This document shows, one piece after another, positions 5,424 through 11,975 of a DNA stretch of 11,975 nucleotides (positions are counted from its first letter, which is position 1; each line of letters begins with the position of its first letter). The stretch spans positions 1-11,975 of the forward strand of contig JBCCGK010000189.1 of assembly GCA_039029315.1 (NCBI GenBank), given 5' to 3'. The notes beneath the pieces were generated by a model. It worked only from the letters and a program-made list of their open reading frames with translations, was not told the origin of the DNA and did not search any database. The stretch is from JBCCCJ01 sp039029315 (GTDB lineage Bacteria > Bacteroidota > Bacteroidia > J057). A program made the translations under genes and the position numbers.

Positions 5424-8038
5424 TGCCTGCTCAACCACCCAAAAAAGCTCTGCAATTCCTGCGATGGTTTTGTCGAGAAGACTTTCTCGAAGAGATCGAG
5501 GGAGATCTGATCGAGTTGTTCGCCATCCAGTTTCCAGAAGCCAGTCGTCAAGCCAGCTGGACCTTCTTTTGGTGGGTCCTCAGATATTTTCGTCCCGAAT
5601 TCATCAAATCATTTCAGTCCGGCACACTCATGAACACAGCCCTTGTTAAACACAATCTTCTGATCAGTTATCGCGGATTCACCCGAAACAAGACTGCTTT
5701 TCTGATCAATTTAATTGGCCTCTCTACAAGTCTGGCCACTGCTTTCTTCATTGTCTTGTGGGTGCAGAGCGAGTGGAAGATGGATAGATTCCATGAAAAG
5801 GACGAGCGACTGTATCAGGTCATGCAAAACTACCAGCTCCCGGAAGACAAGATCAAAGTTACCTCCTGGACACCCGGACCTTTGTCGCAGGGACTTCGAG
5901 ATGAATTCCCCGAACTTGAATATGCGACCTCATTCAAGACCGGAAATTTCTTTGATGGCATTCTGAGTGCTTCAGAACAAGCCTTCAAAGCAACACCTGT
6001 ATATGCTGATCAAGACTTTCTGCAAGTGTTTTCTTTTCCCTTGATCACGGGGGACAAGAGTCAAGTACTAACAGAACCTGGCTCTGCTGTCATCTCTCAA
6101 AGCCTTGCCAAAAAGCTCTTTGGGACAGCTTTCAAAGCCGTAGGGCAAACTGTCGAATGGAATAAATCAGAGGGAGCTTCTGCCAGATACAAGGGATCAT
6201 TCATCATTTCAGGCGTTATCGAAGACATTTCTCCTCATTCTTCTATGCAGTTCGATATCCTCCTCCCCTATCAATTCTTCATGGACCATACCTGGGGCGT
6301 AGAGCGGTGGAACAATCATCCTGTATCCACTGCCATGATTCTCCGACAAGGAGTTGATCTGTCTTTACTGGATCAAAAAATTACGCAGTTGGTTCAGGCA
6401 AAAGATGGGGCTTATAATGGCGTTTATTTCCTCAAGCAATTTTCTTCCCAATATCTATATGGCACCTATGAAAATGGTGTCCTCGTGGGCGGGAGAATTG
6501 ACTATCTCTGGTTGTTTGTGTGCATCGCCTGTCTGATCCTTATTATCGCCAGTATCAATTTCATGAACCTGTCTACGGCCAAAGCCAGCATCCGACTCAA
6601 GGAAATCGGTGTCAAAAAAACCCTGGGCGTCAGTCGGGGAGAGCTCATCGGACAGTTTATTACAGAGTCCCTTCTTTTATCTTTTTTGGCATTGTTAGTA
6701 GCCTTTGTGCTTGTTGCTGTGCTCCTTCAACCCTTTAATGCCATCACTGGCAAGCAACTTAGCCTGAATTTTTCTCTGATCCATGTTATGCTGTTTACGG
6801 GGATTACTGTCCTGACAGGTCTTTTGTCCAGTACCTACCCTGCTTTTTACCTGTCAGCATTCAAGCCCATCCAGGTGTTGAAGGGGAAAATCGAGCGTTC
6901 TGTTGGAGAATTATGGATCAGACAGGGGCTGGTGGTTTTCCAGTTTGTGATTTCTATTTTTCTCATTGTTGCTGTTCTGGTGATTTCTCAACAGATGAGT
7001 TATATCCACAACAAGAATCTGGGGTATGATCGACACCACATTCTGAGCTTGAGAACAATCGGTCCCCTGTTCGAAAAAATGGAACCCTTTTTTGAGGAAA
7101 TCAGGAAGCTCCCCGAGGTACAAAGCATTGCGAATTCTAATACCAACTTGGTGGCTTGTGAGAATTTTACCTGGCAGCCCCTCCCGCATGCAGAAGGAGA
7201 ACATACCGAGCATATCCTGCTCAATGTCTTCATCGTCACCCCTGAGTTTCTCCAAACTTATGGCATTCAGATCAAGGAGGGTCGAAACTTTTCAAAAGAC
7301 TTTGGCACTGAGACCTCAAAAGTGATTCTGAACGAGACCGCTGTCAAGGAAATGGGATTGAACAATCCAATTGGAAGCATGATCACATTTTGGGATGTAC
7401 CAGTAGAGGTCATTGGAGTGGTCAAGGACTTTCGCTATCACTCGATGTACAAACGTGTCGAACCCTGCATCTTCAGGTTGTTTAATGAAGGAGACAATTT
7501 CGGAAGGTTTATCTGGATCAAACTCGAAGCTGGACAACAAGTCAAAGAAATAGACAAAATCGCTGATGTATACCAACAATTCAATCCAGGACTGGCCATG
7601 GAATATGGATTTGTGGATGAAGAATATCAGCAATTGTACGAAAGCGAAAACCGGGTAGCTGCCTTGTCCAAGTATTTTGCAGTTATAGCCATCCTTATCT
7701 CTTGCCTCGGATTGTTTGGACTGGCAGCATTTACCGCAGAAAAGCGAACCAAGGAGATCGGTATCCGCAAAATCCTTGGAGCGAGTGAATGGCGGATTGT
7801 TACTCTGTTGTCGAAAGACTTTACAGTCATGGTTCTCATGGCCATCCTCATTGCCATGCCTCTCAGCTTTGTGATTGGCCATAGATGGCTGGAAAGCTTT
7901 GCGGACAAAATCCAGCTCCAGTCATGGGTGTATGTACTGGCTGCAGCCATTGCCCTCCTCATTGCCTGGCTGACTGTTGGGGTCCAGACTTTTCGGGCAG
8001 CAAGGGCCAATCCCGTCAATAGCTTACGCGCAGAATAA
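5423..8038 (+). CDS. FtsX/MacB-type ABC permease with N-terminal prefix domain (first cassette)
   Basis: This gene encodes an 871-residue inner-membrane permease. Residues about 1-66 are the cytosolic permease prefix domain (RWFCREDFLEEIEGDLIELF at 14-33 is diagnostic). TM1 lies at about 93-114, followed by a large extracytoplasmic MacB-type domain (about 115-355). The first FtsX unit has TMs at about 360-380, 415-440 and 455-477 with the cytosolic SIRLKEIGVKKTLGVSRGEL motif. TM5 lies at about 500-520, with a second extracytoplasmic domain to about 745. The second FtsX unit (about 750-871) has TKEIGIRKILGASEW and ends with the typical ARANPVNSLRAE. This is the duplicated MacB_PCD/FtsX arrangement common in Bacteroidota. 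No Walker A or ABC signature is present and no ATPase gene adjoins. MacB relatives act in export or mechanotransmission of lipoproteins, peptides or antimicrobials; the substrate here is unknown. The start overlaps the padR stop. Confidence 0.93.
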   Translation: MPAQPPKKALQFLRWFCREDFLEEIEGDLIELFAIQFPEASRQASWTFFWWVLRYFRPEFIKSFQSGTLMNTALVKHNLLISYRGFTRNKTAFLINLIGLSTSLATAFFIVLWVQSEWKMDRFHEKDERLYQVMQNYQLPEDKIKVTSWTPGPLSQGLRDEFPELEYATSFKTGNFFDGILSASEQAFKATPVYADQDFLQVFSFPLITGDKSQVLTEPGSAVISQSLAKKLFGTAFKAVGQTVEWNKSEGASARYKGSFIISGVIEDISPHSSMQFDILLPYQFFMDHTWGVERWNNHPVSTAMILRQGVDLSLLDQKITQLVQAKDGAYNGVYFLKQFSSQYLYGTYENGVLVGGRIDYLWLFVCIACLILIIASINFMNLSTAKASIRLKEIGVKKTLGVSRGELIGQFITESLLLSFLALLVAFVLVAVLLQPFNAITGKQLSLNFSLIHVMLFTGITVLTGLLSSTYPAFYLSAFKPIQVLKGKIERSVGELWIRQGLVVFQFVISIFLIVAVLVISQQMSYIHNKNLGYDRHHILSLRTIGPLFEKMEPFFEEIRKLPEVQSIANSNTNLVACENFTWQPLPHAEGEHTEHILLNVFIVTPEFLQTYGIQIKEGRNFSKDFGTETSKVILNETAVKEMGLNNPIGSMITFWDVPVEVIGVVKDFRYHSMYKRVEPCIFRLFNEGDNFGRFIWIKLEAGQQVKEIDKIADVYQQFNPGLAMEYGFVDEEYQQLYESENRVAALSKYFAVIAILISCLGLFGLAAFTAEKRTKEIGIRKILGASEWRIVTLLSKDFTVMVLMAILIAMPLSFVIGHRWLESFADKIQLQSWVYVLAAAIALLIAWLTVGVQTFRAARANPVNSLRAE

Positions 8039-8071
8039 TTTTTCCAAGTCTGATTATCAGTAGATTAATTA

Positions 8072-8119
8072 TTTTTACTACAAAGCAGGTAAAAACTATG
8101 CTTTTATTTACTACATTTA
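8072..8119 (+). promoter_or_regulatory. Operator and -7 candidate before the second PadR-permease cassette
   Basis: TTTTTAC (8072-8078) and GTAAAAA (8089-8095) form a perfect 7-bp inverted repeat with a 10-base spacer, close in form to the ATTTAC-N9-GTAAAT dyads before the first padR. A further TTTAC half-site is at 8107-8111. TACATTTA (8112-8119), one base short of TAnnTTTG, sits 24 bases before the ATG, almost the same place as TACATTTG in the first cassette. The 97-base gap therefore looks like an independent PadR-controlled promoter, with no clear terminator for the upstream permease gene. Confidence 0.5.
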
Positions 8120-8135
8120 AGGCAAAAATAAAAGT

Positions 8136-8465
8136 ATGGGTAGGCATAGACTTGGAGAATTTGAAGAAATCGTCATGCTCACGGTGGCCATTCTGCATGG
8201 AGAAGCCTATGGGATTGCTATCATTGAAGAGATCGAAAAGCGTCTCAATCGCAAGGTGAGCATGGGTTCGATACAGACTGTCCTGCGAAGACTTGAGAAA
8301 AAAGGCTTTCTGGTGTCAGAGTTTGGAGAAGCCACCAAGATCCGGGGCGGAAAGCGCAAGCGTTTTTTCACTGTCACCAATTTGGGCAAAGAAACCTTAA
8401 GACAGACCAGGGACCAACGAATGGCACTGTGGAATGCCATCCCCAAAATCGCATTAGATTTTTGA
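8136..8465 (+). CDS. PadR-family transcriptional regulator, short type (second cassette)
   Basis: This gene encodes a 109-residue paralogue of the PadR protein at 5097. Matching segments are LGEFEEIVMLTVA (6-18), AYGIAIIEEIEKRLNRKVS (24-42), IQTVLRRLEKKGFL (46-59) and RGGKRKRFFTVTNLGKETL (70-88). The recognition-helix stretch differs from the first copy (VSMGSIQTVLRR versus VSISAIHVALKR), so operator preference may have drifted. The ATG at 8136 has no Shine-Dalgarno site. The stop is followed one base later by the permease ATG, which implies coupling. The palindrome at 8072-8095 is its likely operator. Cross-talk with the first cassette is possible because the operator forms are alike. Confidence 0.93.
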   Translation: MGRHRLGEFEEIVMLTVAILHGEAYGIAIIEEIEKRLNRKVSMGSIQTVLRRLEKKGFLVSEFGEATKIRGGKRKRFFTVTNLGKETLRQTRDQRMALWNAIPKIALDF

Positions 8466-8466
8466 G

Positions 8467-11091
8467 ATGAACACACCCAGCCCTCCTCGCCCACCAGTAT
8501 GGCTGCTTCGCTTCTTTCGCTGGTTTTGCCATCCTGACTATGTCGAAGACATAGAAGGAGATCTGCTTGAGCGATTTTCTGGCATCGTCGAAGAAACAGA
8601 AATCAACAAGGCTCGAAGACGATTTTTCATAGAAGTTTTATTGCTTTTCAGGCTGAGTCTCATTCGACCTTTTGATAGACAATGCTCTCTCATCTCCTAC
8701 AGCATGCTCAAACACAATATTCTTATCAGCTTTCGTGGTTTTATGCGCCATAAGACCACTTTTATTATCCATCTAATTGGACTATCAACTGGCCTTAGCT
8801 GTGCAAGCTTGATCTATCTCTGGGTTCAAGATGAACTGAGGATAGACAAGTTCCACAAGCATGATGCGCACTTGTATCAGGTCATGCAAGAATTCACAAG
8901 ACCAGACGAGATCCAAATTGTAGATTGGACGCCAGGTCCGCTGGCTGAAGCAATTTTAGAGGAGCTTCCCGGGATAAGATATGCTACTTCTTACAAAACA
9001 CATCCTGTTTTAGGAGGCGGAATTGTTGTTGGAGATCAACGTGTGAGAGCTATTCCTATATATGTGGATCAATCCTATCTTGAAGTATTTAGCTTTCCAC
9101 TTCTTCACGGAAATAAGTCTCAGGTGCTAACAGATAAATATGCTGCAGTTATTTCTGAGGAATTAGCCCGTAAGTTATTCGGAAAGACAGAAGAAGCGAT
9201 TGGACAAATCATTACCTGGGAAAAGAAAGATGGTGATTTATTTGATATGACCAGACCACTGATCGTATCTGGTGTTTTTCAAACCATTCCAGATTATTCC
9301 ACAGAAAAATTTGATGTCCTCCTGAGTATCGAGTTTTATACCGAATATAATCCTGGCCTTCCTCTCTGGACAAATGATCAGGGAACTACAGCCCTTGTAT
9401 TGGAAGAAGGAACAGATATTAACAAGCTGGCAGAAAAAATCTCCCAACTCTCCAATTCACATACAGAATTTGAACGAACATTCGTCTTGAACAGGTATTC
9501 CTCGAAATATTTGTACAATCAATATGAGAATGGTGTGCAGACAGGAGGGAGGATCACATATGTATGGCTGTTTTCCATCATCGCCATCTTGATATTATTG
9601 ATTGCGTGCATCAATTTCATGAACCTATCTACTGCGAAAGCGAGTATCAGACTCAAAGAAATTGCTGTCAAAAAGACCTTGGGTGCAAGCCGCAATAGCC
9701 TGTTCATTCAGTTTGTAAGTGAGTCTTTGTTGATTTCATTTTTGGCCCTGATTGTGGCACTTATCTGTGTGGTTGTTCTCTTTCCTTCTTTCAATGAACT
9801 CACAGGAAAGCACATGAACCTTGATTTGAGCTTGACACGCATGCTTGCATTCCTGGGGATTACCCTCTTTACAGGCTTGGTTTCCAGCACTTATCCGGCC
9901 TTGTATTTATCTGCTTTCAAACCCATTCAAATCTTAACCCCTAATCGTGCCAAATCTGGAAGAGAGGTCTGGACTCGCAAAAGTTTGGTCGTTTTTCAGT
10001 TTGCCATCTCCACCTTTTTCATTGTCTGTGTGCTGGTCATCTATCAGCAAATGAGCTTTGTCAGCACCAAAAATCTGGGCATAGAGAAAGACCACATCCT
10101 CAGCATGAAAATAGAAGGGCCATTGAAAGATAAGGTCGAACCTTTTCTCGCTGAACTTAGAAAGCGGCCTGAAGTGGTGCAAGCTGCGAGTTCTAATCAT
10201 ATTTTGGTTGGTGCAGAAAACTGGACCACAGGCATAAATTGGGAGGGACGGGCAGAGGATGAACGCTTGAGAATCAATCCCATTATTTGCAATTATTATT
10301 TTGTTGAGACCTATGGGATTCGCATCAAAGAAGGACGGTCCTTTTCACCTGAGTTTGGGACAGATAGCTCCAAAGTAATTTTGAACGAAGCTGCCGTCAG
10401 GAAGATGAGATTAGAAAACCCTATCGGACAAATCATTACCTTTTGGGGAGATCAGGTAGAAATCATAGGAATTGCCGAAAATTTCCATTTTGAGTCTTTA
10501 TACAAACAAATCGGACCCTGTATCCTCAAAATGGTTGGGACGAAAGATAATTTTGAAGAACATATTTGGATCAAAATAAGAGGTGGACAAGAAAAAGAGT
10601 CTATTAAGGCCATTGAGCAATTATATGCCGAATTTAACACAGGATATACATTCGAGTATGGATTCGTAGATGAAAGCTATCTAGCCTTATATGAATCGGA
10701 AAACAAGGTATCTGTTTTATCCAAGTATTTTGCTTTCCTTGCTATTCTCATTTCCTGCCTGGGCCTATTTGGTCTTGCAGCCTTCACAGCGGAGCGGCGC
10801 AAAAAGGAGATTGGCATTCGCAGAGTCTTGGGAGCAAGTGTATGGAGTCTCACCAATATGCTGTCTCGTTCTTTCACCAAAATGGTCCTGCTTGCCATTG
10901 TGATCGCTTTGCCAATCAGCTATCTCGTTGCACATCACTGGTTAGAAAACTTCGCATATAGAATAGAGCTCGAATGGTGGTTATTTGCCTTGGCAGCAAT
11001 TGTAGCCTTAGTGATTGCTTGGATGACCGTAGGATTCCAGACCTTCAGAGCGGCCAAAAACGATCCTGTCAAAAGCCTGCGAACGGAGTGA
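8467..11091 (+). CDS. FtsX/MacB-type ABC permease with N-terminal prefix domain (second cassette)
   Basis: This gene encodes an 874-residue paralogue of the permease at 5423, colinear over its whole length. The prefix domain is at about 11-70 (RFFRWFCHPDYVEDIEGDLL at 15-34). TM1 lies at about 98-119 and the MacB-type extracytoplasmic domain at about 120-358. The first FtsX unit (about 363-480) carries SIRLKEIAVKKTLGASRNSL. A TM lies at about 507-527, then the second outer domain. The final FtsX unit (about 751-874) carries KKEIGIRRVLGASVW and ends AAKNDPVKSLRTE. In the 40 residues from SKYFA to LGAS, 34 are identical to the first copy, whereas the prefix and outer domains have diverged more. 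That fits two transporters or sensors with different ligands on a common mechanism. No ATPase is encoded nearby. The stop is followed by a palindrome-rich gene-free region. Confidence 0.93.
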   Translation: MNTPSPPRPPVWLLRFFRWFCHPDYVEDIEGDLLERFSGIVEETEINKARRRFFIEVLLLFRLSLIRPFDRQCSLISYSMLKHNILISFRGFMRHKTTFIIHLIGLSTGLSCASLIYLWVQDELRIDKFHKHDAHLYQVMQEFTRPDEIQIVDWTPGPLAEAILEELPGIRYATSYKTHPVLGGGIVVGDQRVRAIPIYVDQSYLEVFSFPLLHGNKSQVLTDKYAAVISEELARKLFGKTEEAIGQIITWEKKDGDLFDMTRPLIVSGVFQTIPDYSTEKFDVLLSIEFYTEYNPGLPLWTNDQGTTALVLEEGTDINKLAEKISQLSNSHTEFERTFVLNRYSSKYLYNQYENGVQTGGRITYVWLFSIIAILILLIACINFMNLSTAKASIRLKEIAVKKTLGASRNSLFIQFVSESLLISFLALIVALICVVVLFPSFNELTGKHMNLDLSLTRMLAFLGITLFTGLVSSTYPALYLSAFKPIQILTPNRAKSGREVWTRKSLVVFQFAISTFFIVCVLVIYQQMSFVSTKNLGIEKDHILSMKIEGPLKDKVEPFLAELRKRPEVVQAASSNHILVGAENWTTGINWEGRAEDERLRINPIICNYYFVETYGIRIKEGRSFSPEFGTDSSKVILNEAAVRKMRLENPIGQIITFWGDQVEIIGIAENFHFESLYKQIGPCILKMVGTKDNFEEHIWIKIRGGQEKESIKAIEQLYAEFNTGYTFEYGFVDESYLALYESENKVSVLSKYFAFLAILISCLGLFGLAAFTAERRKKEIGIRRVLGASVWSLTNMLSRSFTKMVLLAIVIALPISYLVAHHWLENFAYRIELEWWLFALAAIVALVIAWMTVGFQTFRAAKNDPVKSLRTE

Positions 11092-11111
11092 GGAATAATA
11101 GAGCAGAGGAT

Positions 11112-11128
11112 TCTTTCAGACTGAAAGA
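11112..11128. repeat. Perfect 17-base palindrome after the second permease
   Basis: TCTTTCAG (11112-11119) and CTGAAAGA (11121-11128) are exact reverse complements around a single A. It starts 21 bases after the permease stop. As RNA it would form a shorter stem with a small loop and has no T-tract, so it may be a protein-binding dyad or part of the repeat cluster that follows. Confidence 0.5.
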
Positions 11129-11145
11129 CAGCCTACTATCTGTTT

Positions 11146-11184
11146 ATCCTACCAAAAAGGCAAAAACTATATTTGGTAGAGGAT
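11146..11184. repeat. Stem-loop with two-base bulge
   Basis: ATCCTACCAAA (11146-11156) pairs with TTTGGTA (11172-11178) and, after a GA bulge, with GGAT (11181-11184). This gives an 11-bp stem around a 15-base A-rich loop. It belongs to the cluster of hairpins between 11112 and 11312. Confidence 0.5.
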
Positions 11185-11197
11185 CAAATGTACGGCT

Positions 11198-11217
11198 AAT
11201 CTGCCGCCAGATTTTTT
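11198..11217 (+). terminator. Candidate intrinsic terminator of the second PadR-permease operon
   Basis: AATCTG (11198-11203) and CAGATT (11208-11213) form a 6-bp stem with a CCGC loop, running straight into a T-tract (11212-11217). It is on the right strand and about 110 bases after the permease stop. The stem is short, so this is only a candidate. Confidence 0.45.
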
Positions 11218-11223
11218 GTCGAG

Positions 11224-11305
11224 ATGATCGGCAGACCATGACCTATCGCAGATAGGAAGACATACTCTTCGATCACATCCCAGCTAGCAATGATCTGCCG
11301 ATCAT
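11224..11305. repeat. 12-bp inverted repeat pair with an inner hairpin
   Basis: ATGATCGGCAGA (11224-11235) is the exact reverse complement of 11294-11305. Between them CCTATC (11242-11247) and GATAGG (11251-11256) form a perfect 6-bp hairpin with a GCA loop. The right arm overlaps the 13-bp hairpin at 11283-11312, so the two foldings compete. Confidence 0.5.
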
Positions 11306-11312
11306 TGCTAGC
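11283..11312. repeat. Perfect 13-bp hairpin
   Basis: GCTAGCAATGATC (11283-11295) and its exact reverse complement (11300-11312) flank the loop TGCC. This is the strongest single hairpin of the region. No T-tract follows on either strand, so it is not a standard terminator. It may be a REP- or MITE-like structural repeat. Confidence 0.6.
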
Positions 11313-11390
11313 CGACTCCGACAGCCTTATATGTATGGCACTAAGTAAGTGGACAAATTGATATTTGGCAATCATCTTCCACCCTCTCGC

Positions 11391-11408
11391 TCTCCCGCCA
11401 GCGGGAGA
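11391..11408. repeat. REP-like GC-rich hairpin
   Basis: TCTCCCGC (11391-11398), CA, GCGGGAGA (11401-11408) is a perfect 8-bp palindromic hairpin in an otherwise AT-rich stretch. It is flanked by CCACCCTCTC (about 11380) and a partly complementary GGTGAGGGGTGG (about 11449-11460), which could form an outer, imperfect stem. The form resembles intergenic REP or BIME elements; membership of a known family is not shown. Confidence 0.45.
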
Positions 11409-11820
11409 CATCAACCCACAAGGCCAGAAATCAACGATTTTTTCCTTGGGTGAGGGGTGGGAATAGAATAAGCATATGTAAATATGTCCCCCTACTTACC
11501 CTATATTTGTATTTACTACCTGTAAGTTCGAATCTTATTTATGGAAATTGCTATTGCCCATTTTTCCTTAACTTTAGTTTCAATTGTTCCCTCATTGAAT
11601 TTGATTCGCAGTTACTGTTAAGAGGGTTCAGGGGGATTTACTCATACCAACAGCATCTGGGACAATCAGGAATTTTATAAAAAATGAGACCTATTGACTT
11701 TTTATATAGCAGAAACCTAAAGGTCCTGTCTCAAATATGATCTAAGTTTGACTTTGGCCAAAATGGGAATTCAAATTTCTTTACCATACACTTTTACCAG
11801 TCTAGGCGAGTTGGCCCCCA
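11409..11820. other. Gene-free AT-rich stretch
   Basis: No reading frame here has credible protein character; the longest, of about 76 codons, starts with GTG inside the REP-like flank and is rich in low-complexity hydrophobic residues. TAAGTTTG at 11743-11750 matches the -7 promoter consensus but lacks a -33 TTTG and no gene follows inside the window. I see nothing else to annotate apart from the inverted repeat listed separately at 11685-11733. Confidence 0.6.
11685..11733. repeat. Interrupted inverted repeat resembling a mobile-element end or scar
   Basis: TGAGACC (11685-11691) faces GGTC (11722-11725) and GTCTCA (11728-11733), giving a paired stem interrupted by CT. GAGACAGGACC-type termini occur on some insertion sequences, but no transposase lies beside it, so this is only a possible scar or solo end. 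Confidence 0.25.
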
Positions 11821-11826
11821 AAATTC

Positions 11827-11873
11827 GGCAGCGCACCAGACCATCCGATTGGCAGCGCACCAGACCAACCGAT
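11827..11873. repeat. Tandem duplication, 24-bp period
   Basis: The 23 bases at 11827-11849, which begin GGCAGCGCACCAGACCA, recur at 11851-11873 with one mismatch (T to A at the 18th base). One base (T, 11850) separates the copies. The second copy runs into the palindrome ACCGATCGGT (11868-11877). There are only two copies and no CRISPR-like spacers. Confidence 0.75.
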
Positions 11874-11910
11874 CGGTAAACTGGGGTGGATTTGTGAGTT
11901 GGGCTTAGAA

Positions 11911-11968
11911 TTTTGGCGGTTTTTACGCAACTTTTTGCCGCCAAAAAGTGAATGCGCTCAAAAAGTTG
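11911..11968. repeat. Set of overlapping, mutually exclusive hairpins
   Basis: Three perfect pairings share the same bases. TTTTGGCGG (11911-11919) pairs with CCGCCAAAA (11938-11946). CTTTTTG (11931-11937) pairs with CAAAAAG (11942-11948) around CCGC. CAACTTTTTG (11928-11937) pairs with CAAAAAGTTG (11959-11968). The stretch ends close to the window edge, so what it belongs to cannot be seen. Confidence 0.55.
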
Positions 11969-11975
11969 GGGGAAC

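Noticed and set aside
11196..11414. Minus-strand frame of 72 codons with a protein-like tail (ASWDVIEEYVFLS)
   Set aside because: It is built from the palindromes and the REP-like hairpin (first codons read through it), so the coding appearance probably comes from the repeats; it lacks a promoter and known domain.
11450..11680. Plus-strand frame of 76 codons in the right intergenic region
   Set aside because: It starts with GTG inside the REP-like flank and has low-complexity composition, no recognisable motif and no promoter or ribosome site; probably chance.
11743..11750. TAAGTTTG as a functional promoter
   Set aside because: There is no TTTG at the -33 position and no gene downstream within the window.
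11827..11873. CRISPR array
   Set aside because: There are only two copies with one base between them, no spacers and no cas genes.

Overview
The window looks like chromosomal DNA from a member of the Bacteroidota, probably a Saprospiria- or Cytophagia-like environmental lineage. Three things point there: a secreted protein ending in a type IX secretion (Por) C-terminal sorting domain; promoters of the TTTG-N19-TAnnTTTG type with an almost complete lack of Shine-Dalgarno sites; and two PadR regulator / FtsX-MacB permease pairs in which the permease carries the N-terminal prefix domain typical of this phylum. The species cannot be fixed from the sequence alone.

Layout from left to right. Positions 1-152 hold the minus-strand remains of an IS5-type transposase cut by the window edge; 153-287 shows no gene. 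A minus-strand two-gene operon (960-288) encodes a four-helix membrane protein and a small XRE-type repressor, read from a promoter covered by an inverted-repeat operator candidate. Divergent from it, a plus-strand gene (1192-2619) encodes an exported-looking glycoside-hydrolase-like protein related to the agarase group, with unexpected residues where the catalytic glutamates should be. It converges on a minus-strand gene (4227-2767) for a Trp-rich repeat protein with a type IX sorting domain. Upstream of that, also on the minus strand, is lspA (4955-4431), the lipoprotein signal peptidase, with its own terminator candidate and a textbook Bacteroidota promoter.

The plus strand from 5097 to 11091 is a tandem pair of matching cassettes: a PadR-family regulator of about 108 residues, translationally coupled to a large FtsX/MacB-type permease of about 870 residues, followed by a paralogous copy of the same pair. 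Each regulator has a palindromic TTTAC...GTAAA-type site just upstream; the first is a perfect 21-bp inverted repeat embedding a -7 element. This suggests each PadR represses its own operon and so the linked permease. No ABC ATPase gene lies in the window, so the permeases would have to use one encoded elsewhere or act without one.

Positions 11092-11975 hold no convincing gene. The first 320 bases are packed with perfect palindromes and stem-loops, including a terminator candidate and a REP-like hairpin. The last 150 bases hold a 24-bp-period tandem duplication and a set of overlapping, mutually exclusive hairpins. This looks like a structured-repeat or mobile-element scar zone.
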